From an uncultured Clostridia bacterium (GTDB lineage Bacteria; Bacillota; Clostridia; Lachnospirales; Lachnospiraceae), in the NCBI GenBank assembly GCA_948467395.1, contig CAOKDX010000005.1:62001-126000 (forward strand): a stretch of DNA of 64,000 nucleotides. The letters run 5' to 3'. Numbering within the stretch: the stretch's first letter is position 1; each line of letters starts with the position of its first letter. This document shows positions 26,591-35,804 of this stretch, piece by piece. The notes below the pieces were generated by a model. The model ran no database searches, had not been told where the DNA came from, and saw only the letters and a list, made by a program, of their open reading frames with translations. The position numbers and the translations under genes were made by a program.

Positions 26591-26619
26591 ATTATACGAA
26601 TGGCAGTTTCAGATGTAAA
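26591..26619 (-). promoter_or_regulatory. Promoter of the metallo-beta-lactamase-fold gene
   Basis: Read on the minus strand: TTTACA (26614-26619) and TATAAT (26591-26596) with a 17-base spacer, about 85 bases before the start codon. The operator-like dyad at 26639-26660 lies some 20 bases upstream of the -35 box, a position that would suit activation. Confidence 0.75.
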
Positions 26620-26638
26620 GTAAGCACATTATTGTGGC

Positions 26639-26660
26639 ATAGTTACCAAAAGGATACTAT
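26639..26660. promoter_or_regulatory. 22-base palindromic operator between divergent MBL-fold and HxlR genes
   Basis: The dyad ATAGT-N2-CC-N4-GG-N2-ACTAT is symmetric at every fixed position (26639-26660). HxlR-family dimers bind such palindromes next to their own genes. It is centred about 65 bases upstream of the predicted minus-strand start and about 100 bases upstream of the plus-strand one. Confidence 0.7.
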
Positions 26661-26713
26661 TGGGCAGTTGCCGGCAGGAAACAAATGCGTGATTTCAGGC
26701 ATTTCAACAATTC

Positions 26714-26742
26714 TTGATTATTATGAGGGAGTATGGTACAAT
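26714..26742 (+). promoter_or_regulatory. Promoter of the HxlR regulator gene
   Basis: TTGATT (26714-26719) and TACAAT (26737-26742) are 17 bases apart, 45 bases before the start codon of the regulator. Confidence 0.6.
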
Positions 26743-26787
26743 TATATACAAAGTTTCTGACAGAAACTATTGTAAGGAGATGATATA

Positions 26788-27123
26788 ATGGGCCGACAAA
26801 AATCAGCAAAGGAATTGCCTGCCTGTCCTGTGGAAACGACCTTAACTTTAATTGGTGATAAGTGGAAAGTATTGATTTTGCGTGATCTGCTTCCCGGTAC
26901 AAAACGCTTTGGAGAATTAAAGAAGTCCATAGGCAGCGTATCTCAAAAGGTGCTGACCGCCCAGCTTCGTGATATGGAAGAAAACGGTCTTGTCAATCGT
27001 AAAGTCTATGCGGAAGTGCCGCCAAGGGTGGAATACTCACTGACAGAATTAGGGCAGAGCCTGAAGCCCATCCTTGATGCCATGGGGAATTGGGGCGAGG
27101 GATATAAAGCGTCGATGAATTGA
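26788..27123 (+). CDS. HxlR-family winged-helix transcriptional regulator
   Basis: A regulator of 111 residues. CPVETTLTLIGDKWKVLILRD is the standard family opening; VSQKVLTAQLRDMEENGLV is the recognition helix region and PPRVEYSLTELG the wing. Cys13 sits at the position used for thiol or quinone sensing in YodB and HypR, so a redox or electrophile signal is possible. An AAGGAGATG site precedes the ATG. It faces the MBL-fold gene across about 280 bases, which hold the palindrome and a promoter in each direction. Confidence 0.92.
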   Translation: MGRQKSAKELPACPVETTLTLIGDKWKVLILRDLLPGTKRFGELKKSIGSVSQKVLTAQLRDMEENGLVNRKVYAEVPPRVEYSLTELGQSLKPILDAMGNWGEGYKASMN

Positions 27124-27126
27124 AAG

Positions 27127-27160
27127 ATGACGGGGTCTGTAAAGATGCCCGTCATTTTTT
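27127..27160 (+). terminator. Terminator of the HxlR gene
   Basis: ATGACGGG (27127-27134) pairs with CCCGTCAT (27148-27155), followed by TTTTTT. It marks the right edge of the island. Confidence 0.88.
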
Positions 27161-27187
27161 GAAATACGAATCTACAGAAAGAATAAG

Positions 27188-27216
27188 TTGCATTTTTTAC
27201 AAAGAAATGTTACGAT
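27188..27216 (+). promoter_or_regulatory. Possible promoter of pflB-pflA
   Basis: TTGCAT (27188-27193) and TACGAT (27211-27216) are spaced by 17 bases; the match to consensus is moderate. No Rex-type palindrome was seen in the leader. Confidence 0.45.
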
Positions 27217-27253
27217 TACATTCTCAAAAGGCCTGCACATAAGGAGGAAAAGC

Positions 27254-29506
27254 ATGATAAATTTTGAACAGTGGAATGGATTTGAGGGACGTCTCTGGCG
27301 GGAAGAGATCAATGTCAGGGACTTTATCCAGAAAAATTATACGCCATATGACGGCGACGAGAGTTTTCTGGCACCGGCGACGGAGGCCACAGACCGGCTC
27401 TGGGGTGAGCTGCAGCAGCTGCAGAAGCAGGAGCGTGCAAAAGGCGGCGTTCTGGATATGGATACGGATATTGTGTCCAGCCTCACCTCTCATGGTCCCG
27501 GATATATAAAAGAAGAGTTAAAGGAGCTGGAGAAGATTGTCGGCCTGCAGACGGACAAGCCCCTGAAACGTGCCTTTATGCCCTATGGCGGTATCAAAAT
27601 GGCGGAGGAGGCATGTCAGATGTACGGATATACGCCGGATCCAGAGCTTCATAAAATATTCACCGTATATCACAAGACGCATAATCAGGCTGTCTTTGAC
27701 TGCTATACGCCGGAGATGCGGGCGGCGCGGAAAAATAAAATTGTTACCGGCCTTCCGGATACCTACGGGAGAGGACGCATTGTGGGGGATTACCGCCGCA
27801 TTGCCCTGTACGGCATTGACCGCCTTGTGGAAGAGAAGGAACGTGACAAGGCGAACTGCGGCAGCGGCAGCATGGCGGAGGATATTATCCGCCAGAGGGA
27901 GGAACTGCAGGATCAGATCAATGCCCTGAAGGGCATGAAGGAGATGGCGCAGATCTACGGATGTGATATCTCTGCTCCGGCGAAGGATGCAAGAGAGGCC
28001 ATCCAGTGGACCTATTTCGGCTACCTTGCGGCGATCAAATGCCAGAACGGTGCTGCCATGAGCATCGGGCGGGTCTCCACATTCCTTGATATCTATATAG
28101 AGAGGGATCTGAAAAATGGTGTGATCACAGAGAGCGAGGCGCAGGAACTGGTGGATCACATAACGATGAAGTTCCGCATGGTGAAGTTTGCCCGCATTAA
28201 ATCATATAATGAGCTGTTTTCCGGTGATCCGGTCTGGGCTACCCTGGATCTTGCCGGAATCGGGGTGGACGGACGACATATGGTGACGAAGACGGATTTC
28301 CGTTTTCTCCATACACTGGAAAATATGGGGCCGTCACCGGAGCCGAACATCACGGTGCTGTACTCCTCTGCCCTGCCGGAGAACTTTAAGAAATATTCGG
28401 CTGATATTTCCATCCGCACCAGTTCCATTCAGTATGAGAACGATGATGTGATGAAACCGGTGTGGGGGGATGATTATGCCATCTGCTGCTGTGTATCTGC
28501 CACCCAGACCGGGAAGGAGATGCAGTTTTTCGGAGCCAGAGCCAATCTGGCGAAGTGCCTGCTTTATGCCATCAACGGAGGCAGGGACGAGAAGAGCAGG
28601 GATCAGGTGGGACCGAAGTACCAGCCCATCACCTCGGAATATCTGGACTATGATGAGGTCATGGAGAAATATGACGGCATGATGGAATGGCTGGCGGACA
28701 TTTATGTCAATATCCTGAATCTGATCCAGTATATGCATGATAAATATTATTATGAGGCAACCCAGCTCTCCCTGATCGATACGGATGTGAGAAGGACGTT
28801 TGCCACCGGCATCGCTGGTTTTTCCCATGTGGTGGATTCCCTGAGCGCCATTAAATATGCCAGGGTGAAGACCATCCGGGACGAGGAGGGGCTTGTGACG
28901 GACTATGAGATAGAGGGAGACTTTCCGCGGTACGGTAACGATGACGACCGCGCGGACGATATCGCTGTGTGGCTGCTGCGGACATTTATCGACAAGATAA
29001 AAAAACATCACACCTATCGGAATTCCGAGCCCACGACATCTATCCTTACCATCACATCCAATGTGGTATATGGCAAGGCCACTGGCGCCATGCCGGATGG
29101 CAGGAAGGCGTGGACACCCCTGTCGCCGGGGGCCAATCCAAGCTACGGAGCGGAGCAGAACGGACTTCTTGCCTCACTAAATTCCCTCACCAAGCTGCCC
29201 TATGAATGGGCGCTGGACGGGATCTCCAATACCCAGACCATCAATCCGGACGCGCTGGGACACAGCGGGGGAGAACGGATCTGCAACCTGGTTCAGGTGC
29301 TGGACGGATATTTCGATCAGGGAGCACACCACCTGAATGTCAATGTATTTGGCAAAGAGAAGCTCCTGGATGCCATGGAGCATCCCGAGAGGGAGGAATA
29401 TGCCAACTTCACCATCCGGGTATCCGGCTATGCGGTGAAATTCATTGACCTCACAAGAGAGCAGCAGATGGATGTGATCGCCAGAACCTGTCATGGCGCA
29501 CTATAG
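27254..29506 (+). CDS. pflB: Formate acetyltransferase (pyruvate formate-lyase)
   Basis: Anaerobic glycyl-radical enzyme that converts pyruvate and CoA to acetyl-CoA and formate. The protein has 750 residues. The active-site cysteines are in [15 protein letters not shown]: Cys412 and Cys413 match the catalytic pair, with an extra Cys411 in front. The radical site is Gly725 in RVSGYAVKF near the C-terminus. The ATG at 27254 follows AAGGAGG; a longer frame from 27188 overlaps the promoter. The activating enzyme gene follows immediately. Confidence 0.97.
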   Translation: MINFEQWNGFEGRLWREEINVRDFIQKNYTPYDGDESFLAPATEATDRLWGELQQLQKQERAKGGVLDMDTDIVSSLTSHGPGYIKEELKELEKIVGLQTDKPLKRAFMPYGGIKMAEEACQMYGYTPDPELHKIFTVYHKTHNQAVFDCYTPEMRAARKNKIVTGLPDTYGRGRIVGDYRRIALYGIDRLVEEKERDKANCGSGSMAEDIIRQREELQDQINALKGMKEMAQIYGCDISAPAKDAREAIQWTYFGYLAAIKCQNGAAMSIGRVSTFLDIYIERDLKNGVITESEAQELVDHITMKFRMVKFARIKSYNELFSGDPVWATLDLAGIGVDGRHMVTKTDFRFLHTLENMGPSPEPNITVLYSSALPENFKKYSADISIRTSSIQYENDDVMKPVWGDDYAICCCVSATQTGKEMQFFGARANLAKCLLYAINGGRDEKSRDQVGPKYQPITSEYLDYDEVMEKYDGMMEWLADIYVNILNLIQYMHDKYYYEATQLSLIDTDVRRTFATGIAGFSHVVDSLSAIKYARVKTIRDEEGLVTDYEIEGDFPRYGNDDDRADDIAVWLLRTFIDKIKKHHTYRNSEPTTSILTITSNVVYGKATGAMPDGRKAWTPLSPGANPSYGAEQNGLLASLNSLTKLPYEWALDGISNTQTINPDALGHSGGERICNLVQVLDGYFDQGAHHLNVNVFGKEKLLDAMEHPEREEYANFTIRVSGYAVKFIDLTREQQMDVIARTCHGAL

Positions 29507-29518
29507 ATGAGGACGGTT

Positions 29519-30277
29519 ATGAACGATAAGAGAACTGCCCCGGTGACGGGGCGCATACATTCCGTTGAAACCTTCGGTCTGGTGGACGGACCGGGGGTCC
29601 GGTATGTGATCTTCCTTCAGGGCTGCCGGATGAGGTGCCGGTACTGCCACAACCCGGAGACCTGGAACATGGCATCCGGGGAGGGGAAGACGGCGCAGGA
29701 AGCCTTTGACCGGGCATACCGGTATCGCAATTACTGGAAGAACAATGGCGGGATAACCGTTAGTGGTGGAGAGCCTCTGTTGCAGATTGACTTTGTGACA
29801 GAGCTTTTTACATTGGCAAAGGAAAAAGGAATCCATACCGTGCTGGATACATCAGGCCAGCCCTTCACCAGGGAAGAGCCATTTTTTCGCAGTTTTCTGC
29901 GATTAATGAAGGTGACGGATCTGGTTCTTCTGGATCTCAAGGAGATGGATGGAGATCGCCACAGGAGCCTGACGGGACAGGGCAACCAGAATATACTTGA
30001 GATGGCGGATTTTCTGTCAGAAAATGGAAAAGAAATGTGGATCCGGCATGTGCTGGTGCCAGGACTGACCGATGAGGAGGAGGGACTTCTGGCACTGGGG
30101 GAAAGGATTCGGAGCTGGCAGAGCGTGAGCCGCGTGGAAGTACTTCCCTATCATACACTGGGTCTTTTTAAGTGGGATGATCTGGGGCTTAAATATTCCC
30201 TGTCCGAAGTACGCCCTCCCACAGAGGAGGAAGTACTTCGGGCGGAAGATATACTTGGTGTCAGGAGGCAGGTGTAA
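29519..30277 (+). CDS. pflA: Pyruvate formate-lyase activating enzyme (radical SAM)
   Basis: Radical SAM enzyme of about 252 residues that generates the glycyl radical on PflB. The cluster motif CxxxCxxC is seen in GCRMRCRYCHNPETW; GGEPLLQ is the GGE SAM-binding motif. The ATG at 29519 has GAGGA before it; the earlier in-frame ATG at 29507 touches the pflB stop codon and lacks a ribosome binding site. It directly follows pflB, as is usual. Confidence 0.96.
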   Translation: MNDKRTAPVTGRIHSVETFGLVDGPGVRYVIFLQGCRMRCRYCHNPETWNMASGEGKTAQEAFDRAYRYRNYWKNNGGITVSGGEPLLQIDFVTELFTLAKEKGIHTVLDTSGQPFTREEPFFRSFLRLMKVTDLVLLDLKEMDGDRHRSLTGQGNQNILEMADFLSENGKEMWIRHVLVPGLTDEEEGLLALGERIRSWQSVSRVEVLPYHTLGLFKWDDLGLKYSLSEVRPPTEEEVLRAEDILGVRRQV

Positions 30278-31042
30278 ATGGAGGGAACCATAAGGGTTAC
30301 ATTTATCGGACACAGCGGATTTTTGGTGGAGACGGCGTCAGCCTATTTTCTGTTTGATTATTTTCAGGGGAGGATTCCTGCGCTGGACAGGGATAAGCCG
30401 CTGGTGGTCTTTGTCAGCCACAATCACCGGGATCATTATAATCCGGTGATTTTTGATTTCTTTGAGAACCATCCGTGGGTCCGTTTTGTGCTGGACAAGG
30501 ACTGCGGTATCAAATGGAAGATACGGGAGTGTGCGGACCGGGGCATGGATCTGACGGTGAAACTGATCCGGGTCAGGAAAAATCAGAAGTATGAATTGGT
30601 GATGCCGGGAAGTAAACAGCTGCAGATCACCACCTATCGCTCCACAGATGCCGGGGTGGCATATCTGCTGGAGTGGGAGGGGCAGCGCATCTACCACGCC
30701 GGGGATCTGGGACATTGGATCTGGGAGGACAGATCGGAGGAGTACAACAGGAGAATGGCGGAGCGATACCGCCGTGAGATGGCGAAGCTGAAAGGGATTT
30801 CTGTCGATGTGGCTTTTGTGCCGCTGGATCCCCGGCTGTTAGGGGAAACGCCGGTAGGACTTGAGGTCTTTCTTGAAAATGTCAGGGCGGCAAAAGTATT
30901 TCCCATGCATTTCTGGGAGAAATTCAGTGTGATCCGGCGGTTTGTAAAGGAACATCCCCAGTATGGCGATATTGTTGTGTGCCTTACGGAGAACGGGGAA
31001 TGTGTGGAGACAGGTACGGAGAATATTGGGATATTACTATAG
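30278..31042 (+). CDS. MBL-fold metal-dependent hydrolase
   Basis: Protein of 254 residues with an intact metallo-beta-lactamase motif SHNHRDH (HxHxDH), a second ligand region in IYHAGDLG and a C-terminal MHFWE. It resembles the UlaG/YtnP-like branch, whose members cleave phosphodiesters or lactones; the substrate is unknown. AGGAGG inside the end of pflA serves its start, and the ATG follows the pflA stop without a gap, so it is part of the pfl transcript. Contrast with the degenerate MBL protein at 25716. Confidence 0.85.
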   Translation: MEGTIRVTFIGHSGFLVETASAYFLFDYFQGRIPALDRDKPLVVFVSHNHRDHYNPVIFDFFENHPWVRFVLDKDCGIKWKIRECADRGMDLTVKLIRVRKNQKYELVMPGSKQLQITTYRSTDAGVAYLLEWEGQRIYHAGDLGHWIWEDRSEEYNRRMAERYRREMAKLKGISVDVAFVPLDPRLLGETPVGLEVFLENVRAAKVFPMHFWEKFSVIRRFVKEHPQYGDIVVCLTENGECVETGTENIGILL

Positions 31043-31059
31043 ATTTTTACAGAAAATAC

Positions 31060-31068
31060 TGATATAAT
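31060..31068 (+). promoter_or_regulatory. Possible extended -10 promoter of metY
   Basis: TGATATAAT gives an extended -10 element 40 bases before the metY start codon. No good -35 box lies at the right distance; TTTACA at 31046 is only 11 bases away. Confidence 0.4.
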
Positions 31069-31108
31069 GTTCTCCTAAACAATAATTGGGAAAGATGAGG
31101 TAGGGAAG

Positions 31109-32395
31109 ATGAGTGATTATAAAATCAATACAAAGTGTGTGCAGGGTGGGTATACGCCGGGAAATGGGGAACCAAGACAGATTCCCATTATCCAGTCCAC
31201 CACGTTTAAATATGATACCAGTGAGGATATGGGAAGGCTTTTTGATCTGGAGGCAGAGGGATATTTTTATACGCGTCTCCAGAACCCCACCAATGACCTT
31301 GTGGCGGCGAAGATTGCGGAACTGGAAGGCGGCGCGGCGGCGATGCTGACCTCCTCCGGGCAGGCGGCAAATTTCTTCGCTTTATTTAATATATGTGAGA
31401 GCGGCAGTCATATCGTGTCTTCCTCTTCCATTTATGGAGGAACCTTTAACCTGATCGAGGTTACCATGAAGAAGATGGGGATCGAGGTAACATTCGTCTC
31501 ACCTGACTGTACAGAGGAGGAATTGAATGCGGCCTTTCAGGAAAATACAAGAGCTGTCTTTGGGGAGACCATTGCCAACCCGGCCCTGACTGTTCTGGAT
31601 ATTGAAAAATTTGCTGAGGCTGCTCATAACCACGGCGTGCCGCTGATTGTGGATAATACATTTCCCACTCCGGTGAACTGCCGTCCCATCGAATGGGGCG
31701 CGGATATCGTCACACATTCTACAACGAAGTATATGGACGGGCACGGTGCGGCTGTGGGCGGTGCTATTGTGGATTCCGGTAATTTTGACTGGATGTCCCA
31801 GGCGGAGAAATACCCAGGGCTTTGTACTCCGGACGAATCCTACCATGGGATAACCTATGCGGAGAAGTTCGGCAGGGGCGGTGCTTTTATCACGAAGTGT
31901 ACGGCTCAGCTTATGCGCGATCTGGGATGTATCCAGTCACCACAGCACGCCTTTATACTGAACCTTGGTTTGGAATCCCTTCATGTGCGCATGCCGCGTC
32001 ATGTGGAAAATGGACAGGCGGTGGCAGAATTTCTGCAGGACCATCCGAAGGTGGCATCCGTGAGTTACTCCGGACTGCCGGGAGACAGATATTATGAGCT
32101 GGCAAAGAAATATCTGCCCAATGGCGGCTGCGGGGTAGTATCCTTTGAACTGAAGGGTGGAAGAAAAGCGGCAGAGACGTTTATGAAGCATCTCAGACTG
32201 GCAGCCATCGAGACACATGTAGCAGATGCCAGAACCTGCTGTCTGAATCCTGCCACCAGCACGCATCGGCAGATGAATGATGAACAGCTGGCGGCTGCGG
32301 GCATACCGGCAGGACTTGTCCGGATGTCATGCGGACTTGAGGATAAGGAGGATCTCATTCGGGATCTGGAGCAGGCACTGGCGGCAGTAGAATAA
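31109..32395 (+). CDS. metY: O-acetylhomoserine sulfhydrylase
   Basis: PLP enzyme of 428 residues that makes homocysteine from O-acetylhomoserine and sulfide. The PLP lysine is in HSTTKYMDGHG; TFKYDTSEDM, RLQNPT and SSGQAANFFAL are typical of the Cys/Met metabolism family, with the length and C-terminal ARTCCLNPATSTH of the O-acetylhomoserine aminocarboxypropyltransferase branch. A GAGGTAGGG site precedes the ATG. No SAM riboswitch fits in the 66-base leader. Confidence 0.93.
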   Translation: MSDYKINTKCVQGGYTPGNGEPRQIPIIQSTTFKYDTSEDMGRLFDLEAEGYFYTRLQNPTNDLVAAKIAELEGGAAAMLTSSGQAANFFALFNICESGSHIVSSSSIYGGTFNLIEVTMKKMGIEVTFVSPDCTEEELNAAFQENTRAVFGETIANPALTVLDIEKFAEAAHNHGVPLIVDNTFPTPVNCRPIEWGADIVTHSTTKYMDGHGAAVGGAIVDSGNFDWMSQAEKYPGLCTPDESYHGITYAEKFGRGGAFITKCTAQLMRDLGCIQSPQHAFILNLGLESLHVRMPRHVENGQAVAEFLQDHPKVASVSYSGLPGDRYYELAKKYLPNGGCGVVSFELKGGRKAAETFMKHLRLAAIETHVADARTCCLNPATSTHRQMNDEQLAAAGIPAGLVRMSCGLEDKEDLIRDLEQALAAVE

Positions 32396-32415
32396 AAAAG
32401 TAAGGGCTGTTTATT

Positions 32416-33693
32416 ATGACTTACGAAGAGGCGAGACAATATATGGAGGAGGCAGGACGCTCCGGCATGGTGCCGGGGCTTGTCCGCATGCGTGCCCTGC
32501 TGGGGCAGCTTGGCGATCCGCAGGATAAGCTGCAGTTTATCCATATAGCCGGAACGAACGGAAAGGGATCGGTGGCCGCCTATGTCAGCAGTATCCTCGC
32601 TGTCAGCGGACAACTGGTGGGACGTTTTGTCTCCCCGGTAGTATTTGAATATGAGGAATGCATTCAGTACGAAGACCTGGAGGGTGTCCATTATATCAGC
32701 CGGGATCTGCTGGCACAGGTCGTTTCGGAGACAGCGGCAGCAGTGGACAGAATAAAGAGGGAGGGCGGGGAAGTGCCAACTGTCTTTGAGATGGAGACGG
32801 CAATGGCATTACTCGCTTTTGTTTCCTGGCAATGCAGCGTTGTAGTTCTGGAGGCGGGACTGGGTGGAAGAGAGGACGCCACCAATGTGGTTTCTAATGT
32901 TCTGGCATCGGTTATCACACCAGTATCACTGGATCATCAGACGGTGCTGGGGAAAACCATTCCAGAGATTGCCGCGGCAAAGGCCGGGATCATTAAGAAA
33001 AATGGCGTGGCAGTTACCAGTCAGAAGGATCCGTCCGCCCTGGCTGTGATTCGGGAGGAAGCCGGGCGGCAGGAGGCGTCCCTGTATGAGGTGGAGAGAT
33101 CAGGGGTAATGGTGAGGAAGGCGGATCTGGAGGGCAGTGTATTTACTTACTGCGGTGAGAGCTACCGCACATTTATGGCGGGATTGTATCAGGCAGAAAA
33201 TGCTGCCCTGGCTGTGGAAACCTGCCGACGTCTGCCAGAACCCTTTACCCCGTCGGTGGAAGAAATGATCCTGGGGATCCGTATGGCGGCATGGAGGGGA
33301 AGGTTTGAGAGAATCTGTACCAGGCCGCTGATCATTCTTGACGGCGCCCATAATCCAGCCGGAGCGGAAGCACTTCGCAGCACGGCTGAGACGCTGCTTG
33401 CCGGGAGGCGGCTGCATGGTGTGATGGGGGTTTTGAAGGATAAGGACTATGAAAGGATGGTGGAAATCCTTGCTCCCTCATTTGAGGATGTGGCGGTGAT
33501 CACCCCGCCAGGAGAACGGGGGCTGGATAAGGAGATTCTTGCCGGTGTGTGGCGGCGGATGGGCTGCCGGAGGGTGTCTCTGGCGGATACTGTTATGGAG
33601 GGACTGAAAAAGGCGATGGATGCCTGCGGGGAAGAGGATGCAATCCTGATTTTTGGCAGTCTGTCATTTTTTAAAGAATTGGATTGGAAGTAA
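32416..33693 (+). CDS. folC: Folylpolyglutamate synthase / dihydrofolate synthase
   Basis: Adds glutamate to folates, and probably to dihydropteroate as well. The 425-residue protein carries the P-loop GTNGKGSVAAYV (about residues 46-57), EAGLGGREDATNV (residues about 142-155) and DGAHNPAGAE in the C-terminal domain, all signature patches of the Mur-ligase-like FolC family. It follows metY by 20 bases; ybaK begins directly after its stop. It is one of the folate genes spread over this region. Confidence 0.95.
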   Translation: MTYEEARQYMEEAGRSGMVPGLVRMRALLGQLGDPQDKLQFIHIAGTNGKGSVAAYVSSILAVSGQLVGRFVSPVVFEYEECIQYEDLEGVHYISRDLLAQVVSETAAAVDRIKREGGEVPTVFEMETAMALLAFVSWQCSVVVLEAGLGGREDATNVVSNVLASVITPVSLDHQTVLGKTIPEIAAAKAGIIKKNGVAVTSQKDPSALAVIREEAGRQEASLYEVERSGVMVRKADLEGSVFTYCGESYRTFMAGLYQAENAALAVETCRRLPEPFTPSVEEMILGIRMAAWRGRFERICTRPLIILDGAHNPAGAEALRSTAETLLAGRRLHGVMGVLKDKDYERMVEILAPSFEDVAVITPPGERGLDKEILAGVWRRMGCRRVSLADTVMEGLKKAMDACGEEDAILIFGSLSFFKELDWK

Positions 33694-34182
33694 ATGGGGA
33701 TGGCAAAAAAGGATAAGAGGAACAAGACGAATGCCATGAGGATCCTGGAGAGAACAGGAGTAGACTTCAGGGTGGAAACCTATGAGTGTGAGGAATTTAT
33801 CGACGGGATCCATCTGGCAGACCAGCTGGGACAATCCTATGAGCAGTCATTTAAAACCCTTGTGATGCAGGGGAAGAGCCGGGAATATTATGTCTTTGTT
33901 GTACCTATAGCAGAAGAGGTGGATCTGAAAAAGGCGGCAAAGGTTGTGGGAGAAAAGTCACTGGAAATGGTTCCGGTAAAGGAAATCAATGCTGTTACCG
34001 GCTATATCCGCGGCGGCTGCACCGCTATCGGCATGAAGAAGCAGTACGATACGGTAATCCATAATTCGGCTAAAGACTTTGAACAGATCATCGTCAGTGG
34101 TGGAAAACTGGGAACGCAGATTTTTCTTGCCCCGGATGACCTGTGCCGGGTGACAGGGGGAAGATTTGCCGATATATTGTAA
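33694..34182 (+). CDS. ybaK: YbaK/ProX-family Cys-tRNA(Pro) deacylase
   Basis: Trans-editing protein of 162 residues that hydrolyses mischarged Cys-tRNA(Pro). The family pattern is seen as TNAMRILERTGVDFRV, the lysine region FKTLVMQG, GYIRGGCTAIGMKK and a C-terminal GGKLGTQIFLAPDDL. The start is the ATG that follows the folC stop without a gap; a second ATG six bases later is equally possible. Translation is probably coupled to folC. Confidence 0.92.
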   Translation: MGMAKKDKRNKTNAMRILERTGVDFRVETYECEEFIDGIHLADQLGQSYEQSFKTLVMQGKSREYYVFVVPIAEEVDLKKAAKVVGEKSLEMVPVKEINAVTGYIRGGCTAIGMKKQYDTVIHNSAKDFEQIIVSGGKLGTQIFLAPDDLCRVTGGRFADIL

Positions 34183-34200
34183 ATGTCAGAGGGGGAGTTT

Positions 34201-35721
34201 ATGAATGAGAAGACTAAGGTGCTGATCGGATTAGGGATCCTTACTGTTTTACTATGTGCCTGTTCAGGGGGGCAGGAGAAAAAAACAGCACCTGTCAGCG
34301 GCGCGTCCGGACAGGCTGTATCAGGTGGTACGGGTGCTGGCGGGAATGCCGTTGCCGTTGAAAAAATCAGTTCGGGAGCATCCGTCAGTGAAAGCGTGGG
34401 ACATGAACATCCGGAGGGGGCAGCTGTGACCAGCGGGGGAAAGAGGAAGAAGAAGTACCGGTTCTGTAATAAGTACTGCCTGTATTATTCCCAGGAATAC
34501 TCTAAGTGTATAATAGAGCACCGGCTGTCAGACAAGACGGAACGGAGGATCGAAATCGGATATGATGTCATAGTATGTTATGTGGATGATAACTGGGTAT
34601 ATTATCTGGAAAATAAAACAGCATATCATTTTCTGAGTGAGTTATACCGCGCTCCGGTTGAGAATAAGAGACTGAATATAGAGAAAGCCGAACAGATCCT
34701 CACAGAGCAGCCGGGAATATATGCTGAGAATGTATATTGCGATGGAAGATATCTGGTTTATACTGCCGGGGAGTTCCTTGATACTTATTATAAAGTGTAT
34801 GATCTGGAAGAACGGAGATTCATAGCCGGGCAGGGAAGGGAATTCGAGGACGCAATTTTATACGGCGTGGTGGGGGAATCTGTGTTCTATTCTACACTAG
34901 ATGGTATCATGCGTCATGATCTGTGTACAGGAAAGACAACCCTCCTTTCTGATTCTTACTTTGGCTCTGCAAATGCGGAAGACAAACAGATTGCCATGAC
35001 AGATATGGATATATTCTATGCCGGGGATGATATTTTTGCAGAAGAGGGTATGGAGGAAGAGACATACCAGAGGCAGTATATAGATTCGGATGTGGGGGAT
35101 TTGGTAGAGATTGGGCAGTATCACCTGGCAGATGGCAGCAGCAAAAGGATCATTACCCATGACCAGATGAGGGAATTGATGATACGGGAGGGCTTTCTTG
35201 ATGCGGCACGGGAGAGAGAGTACGATTATTATCCGCAGAGACTGTTTGTTACCGGCGGCCGGCTGTATATACAAATGCACATTGAATGGACGGAAAAGGA
35301 TGTGCTCTGCCAGAATAAAGCAGTATTCAGCTATAAAATAAGAGGAAATGGCGGACTGCGCTATGAGAAGGGACTGACAAAATGCCTTGCAAATCCGATA
35401 AAGGACCGGAAGGCATTTAAAAAGCAGGGGTTCTATGACTGTGAGGATACGGAAGGAGAAGGAGAGGATGTCCTGTATCTGAGCCGGGGAGGCTGCCTGT
35501 ATATGGCAGAGGGGAAATGTTTTATGTATCTGTACGACCCCCGGGCGGGCAGGAACAGAGTGGCATGTTATAATCTTGGATCCAGTGGGTTCCGGTTCCT
35601 GACAAAAAAAGACTCTGACTGGTATCTGCCTTATTATAATGGAGTGCAGCCGGGATGTAGAAACTCGGACATTATGCGGGAGCTGCCCAATAATAAGTCA
35701 GTTGACTGGCCGTACTGGTGA
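34201..35721 (+). CDS. Lipoprotein of unknown function
   Basis: Secreted, membrane-anchored protein of about 506 residues. The signal peptide TKVLIGLGILTVLLCACS ends in a lipobox (LCAC) with the lipidated Cys near residue 21, followed by a low-complexity Gly/Ala/Ser linker. The rest is rich in Tyr and acidic residues with repeated strand patterns such as NWVYYLENK, RYLVYTAGE and ESVFYSTLDG, which looks like a beta-propeller of the DUF5050 kind. The ATG at 34201 has GAGGGGGAG in front and gives the signal peptide; the in-frame ATG at 34183 does not. I do not recognise the family with certainty. Confidence 0.75.
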   Translation: MNEKTKVLIGLGILTVLLCACSGGQEKKTAPVSGASGQAVSGGTGAGGNAVAVEKISSGASVSESVGHEHPEGAAVTSGGKRKKKYRFCNKYCLYYSQEYSKCIIEHRLSDKTERRIEIGYDVIVCYVDDNWVYYLENKTAYHFLSELYRAPVENKRLNIEKAEQILTEQPGIYAENVYCDGRYLVYTAGEFLDTYYKVYDLEERRFIAGQGREFEDAILYGVVGESVFYSTLDGIMRHDLCTGKTTLLSDSYFGSANAEDKQIAMTDMDIFYAGDDIFAEEGMEEETYQRQYIDSDVGDLVEIGQYHLADGSSKRIITHDQMRELMIREGFLDAAREREYDYYPQRLFVTGGRLYIQMHIEWTEKDVLCQNKAVFSYKIRGNGGLRYEKGLTKCLANPIKDRKAFKKQGFYDCEDTEGEGEDVLYLSRGGCLYMAEGKCFMYLYDPRAGRNRVACYNLGSSGFRFLTKKDSDWYLPYYNGVQPGCRNSDIMRELPNNKSVDWPYW

Positions 35722-35746
35722 AAGCTCAGGGCAGTATAATATCATA

Positions 35747-35775
35747 TTGACTATGAAAGAGAAATCGCTTATGAT
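35747..35775 (+). promoter_or_regulatory. Promoter of folE
   Basis: TTGACT (35747-35752) and TATGAT (35770-35775) with a 17-base spacer lie 30 bases before the folE start codon. Confidence 0.75.
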
Positions 35776-35804
35776 ATTTTAAGAAACAGGGAAGAGGTGC
35801 GTGT

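Noticed and set aside
31043-31108. SAM riboswitch or normal -35/-10 promoter before metY
   Set aside because: The leader is too short for a SAM riboswitch, and TTTACA to TATAAT spacing is only 11 bases.
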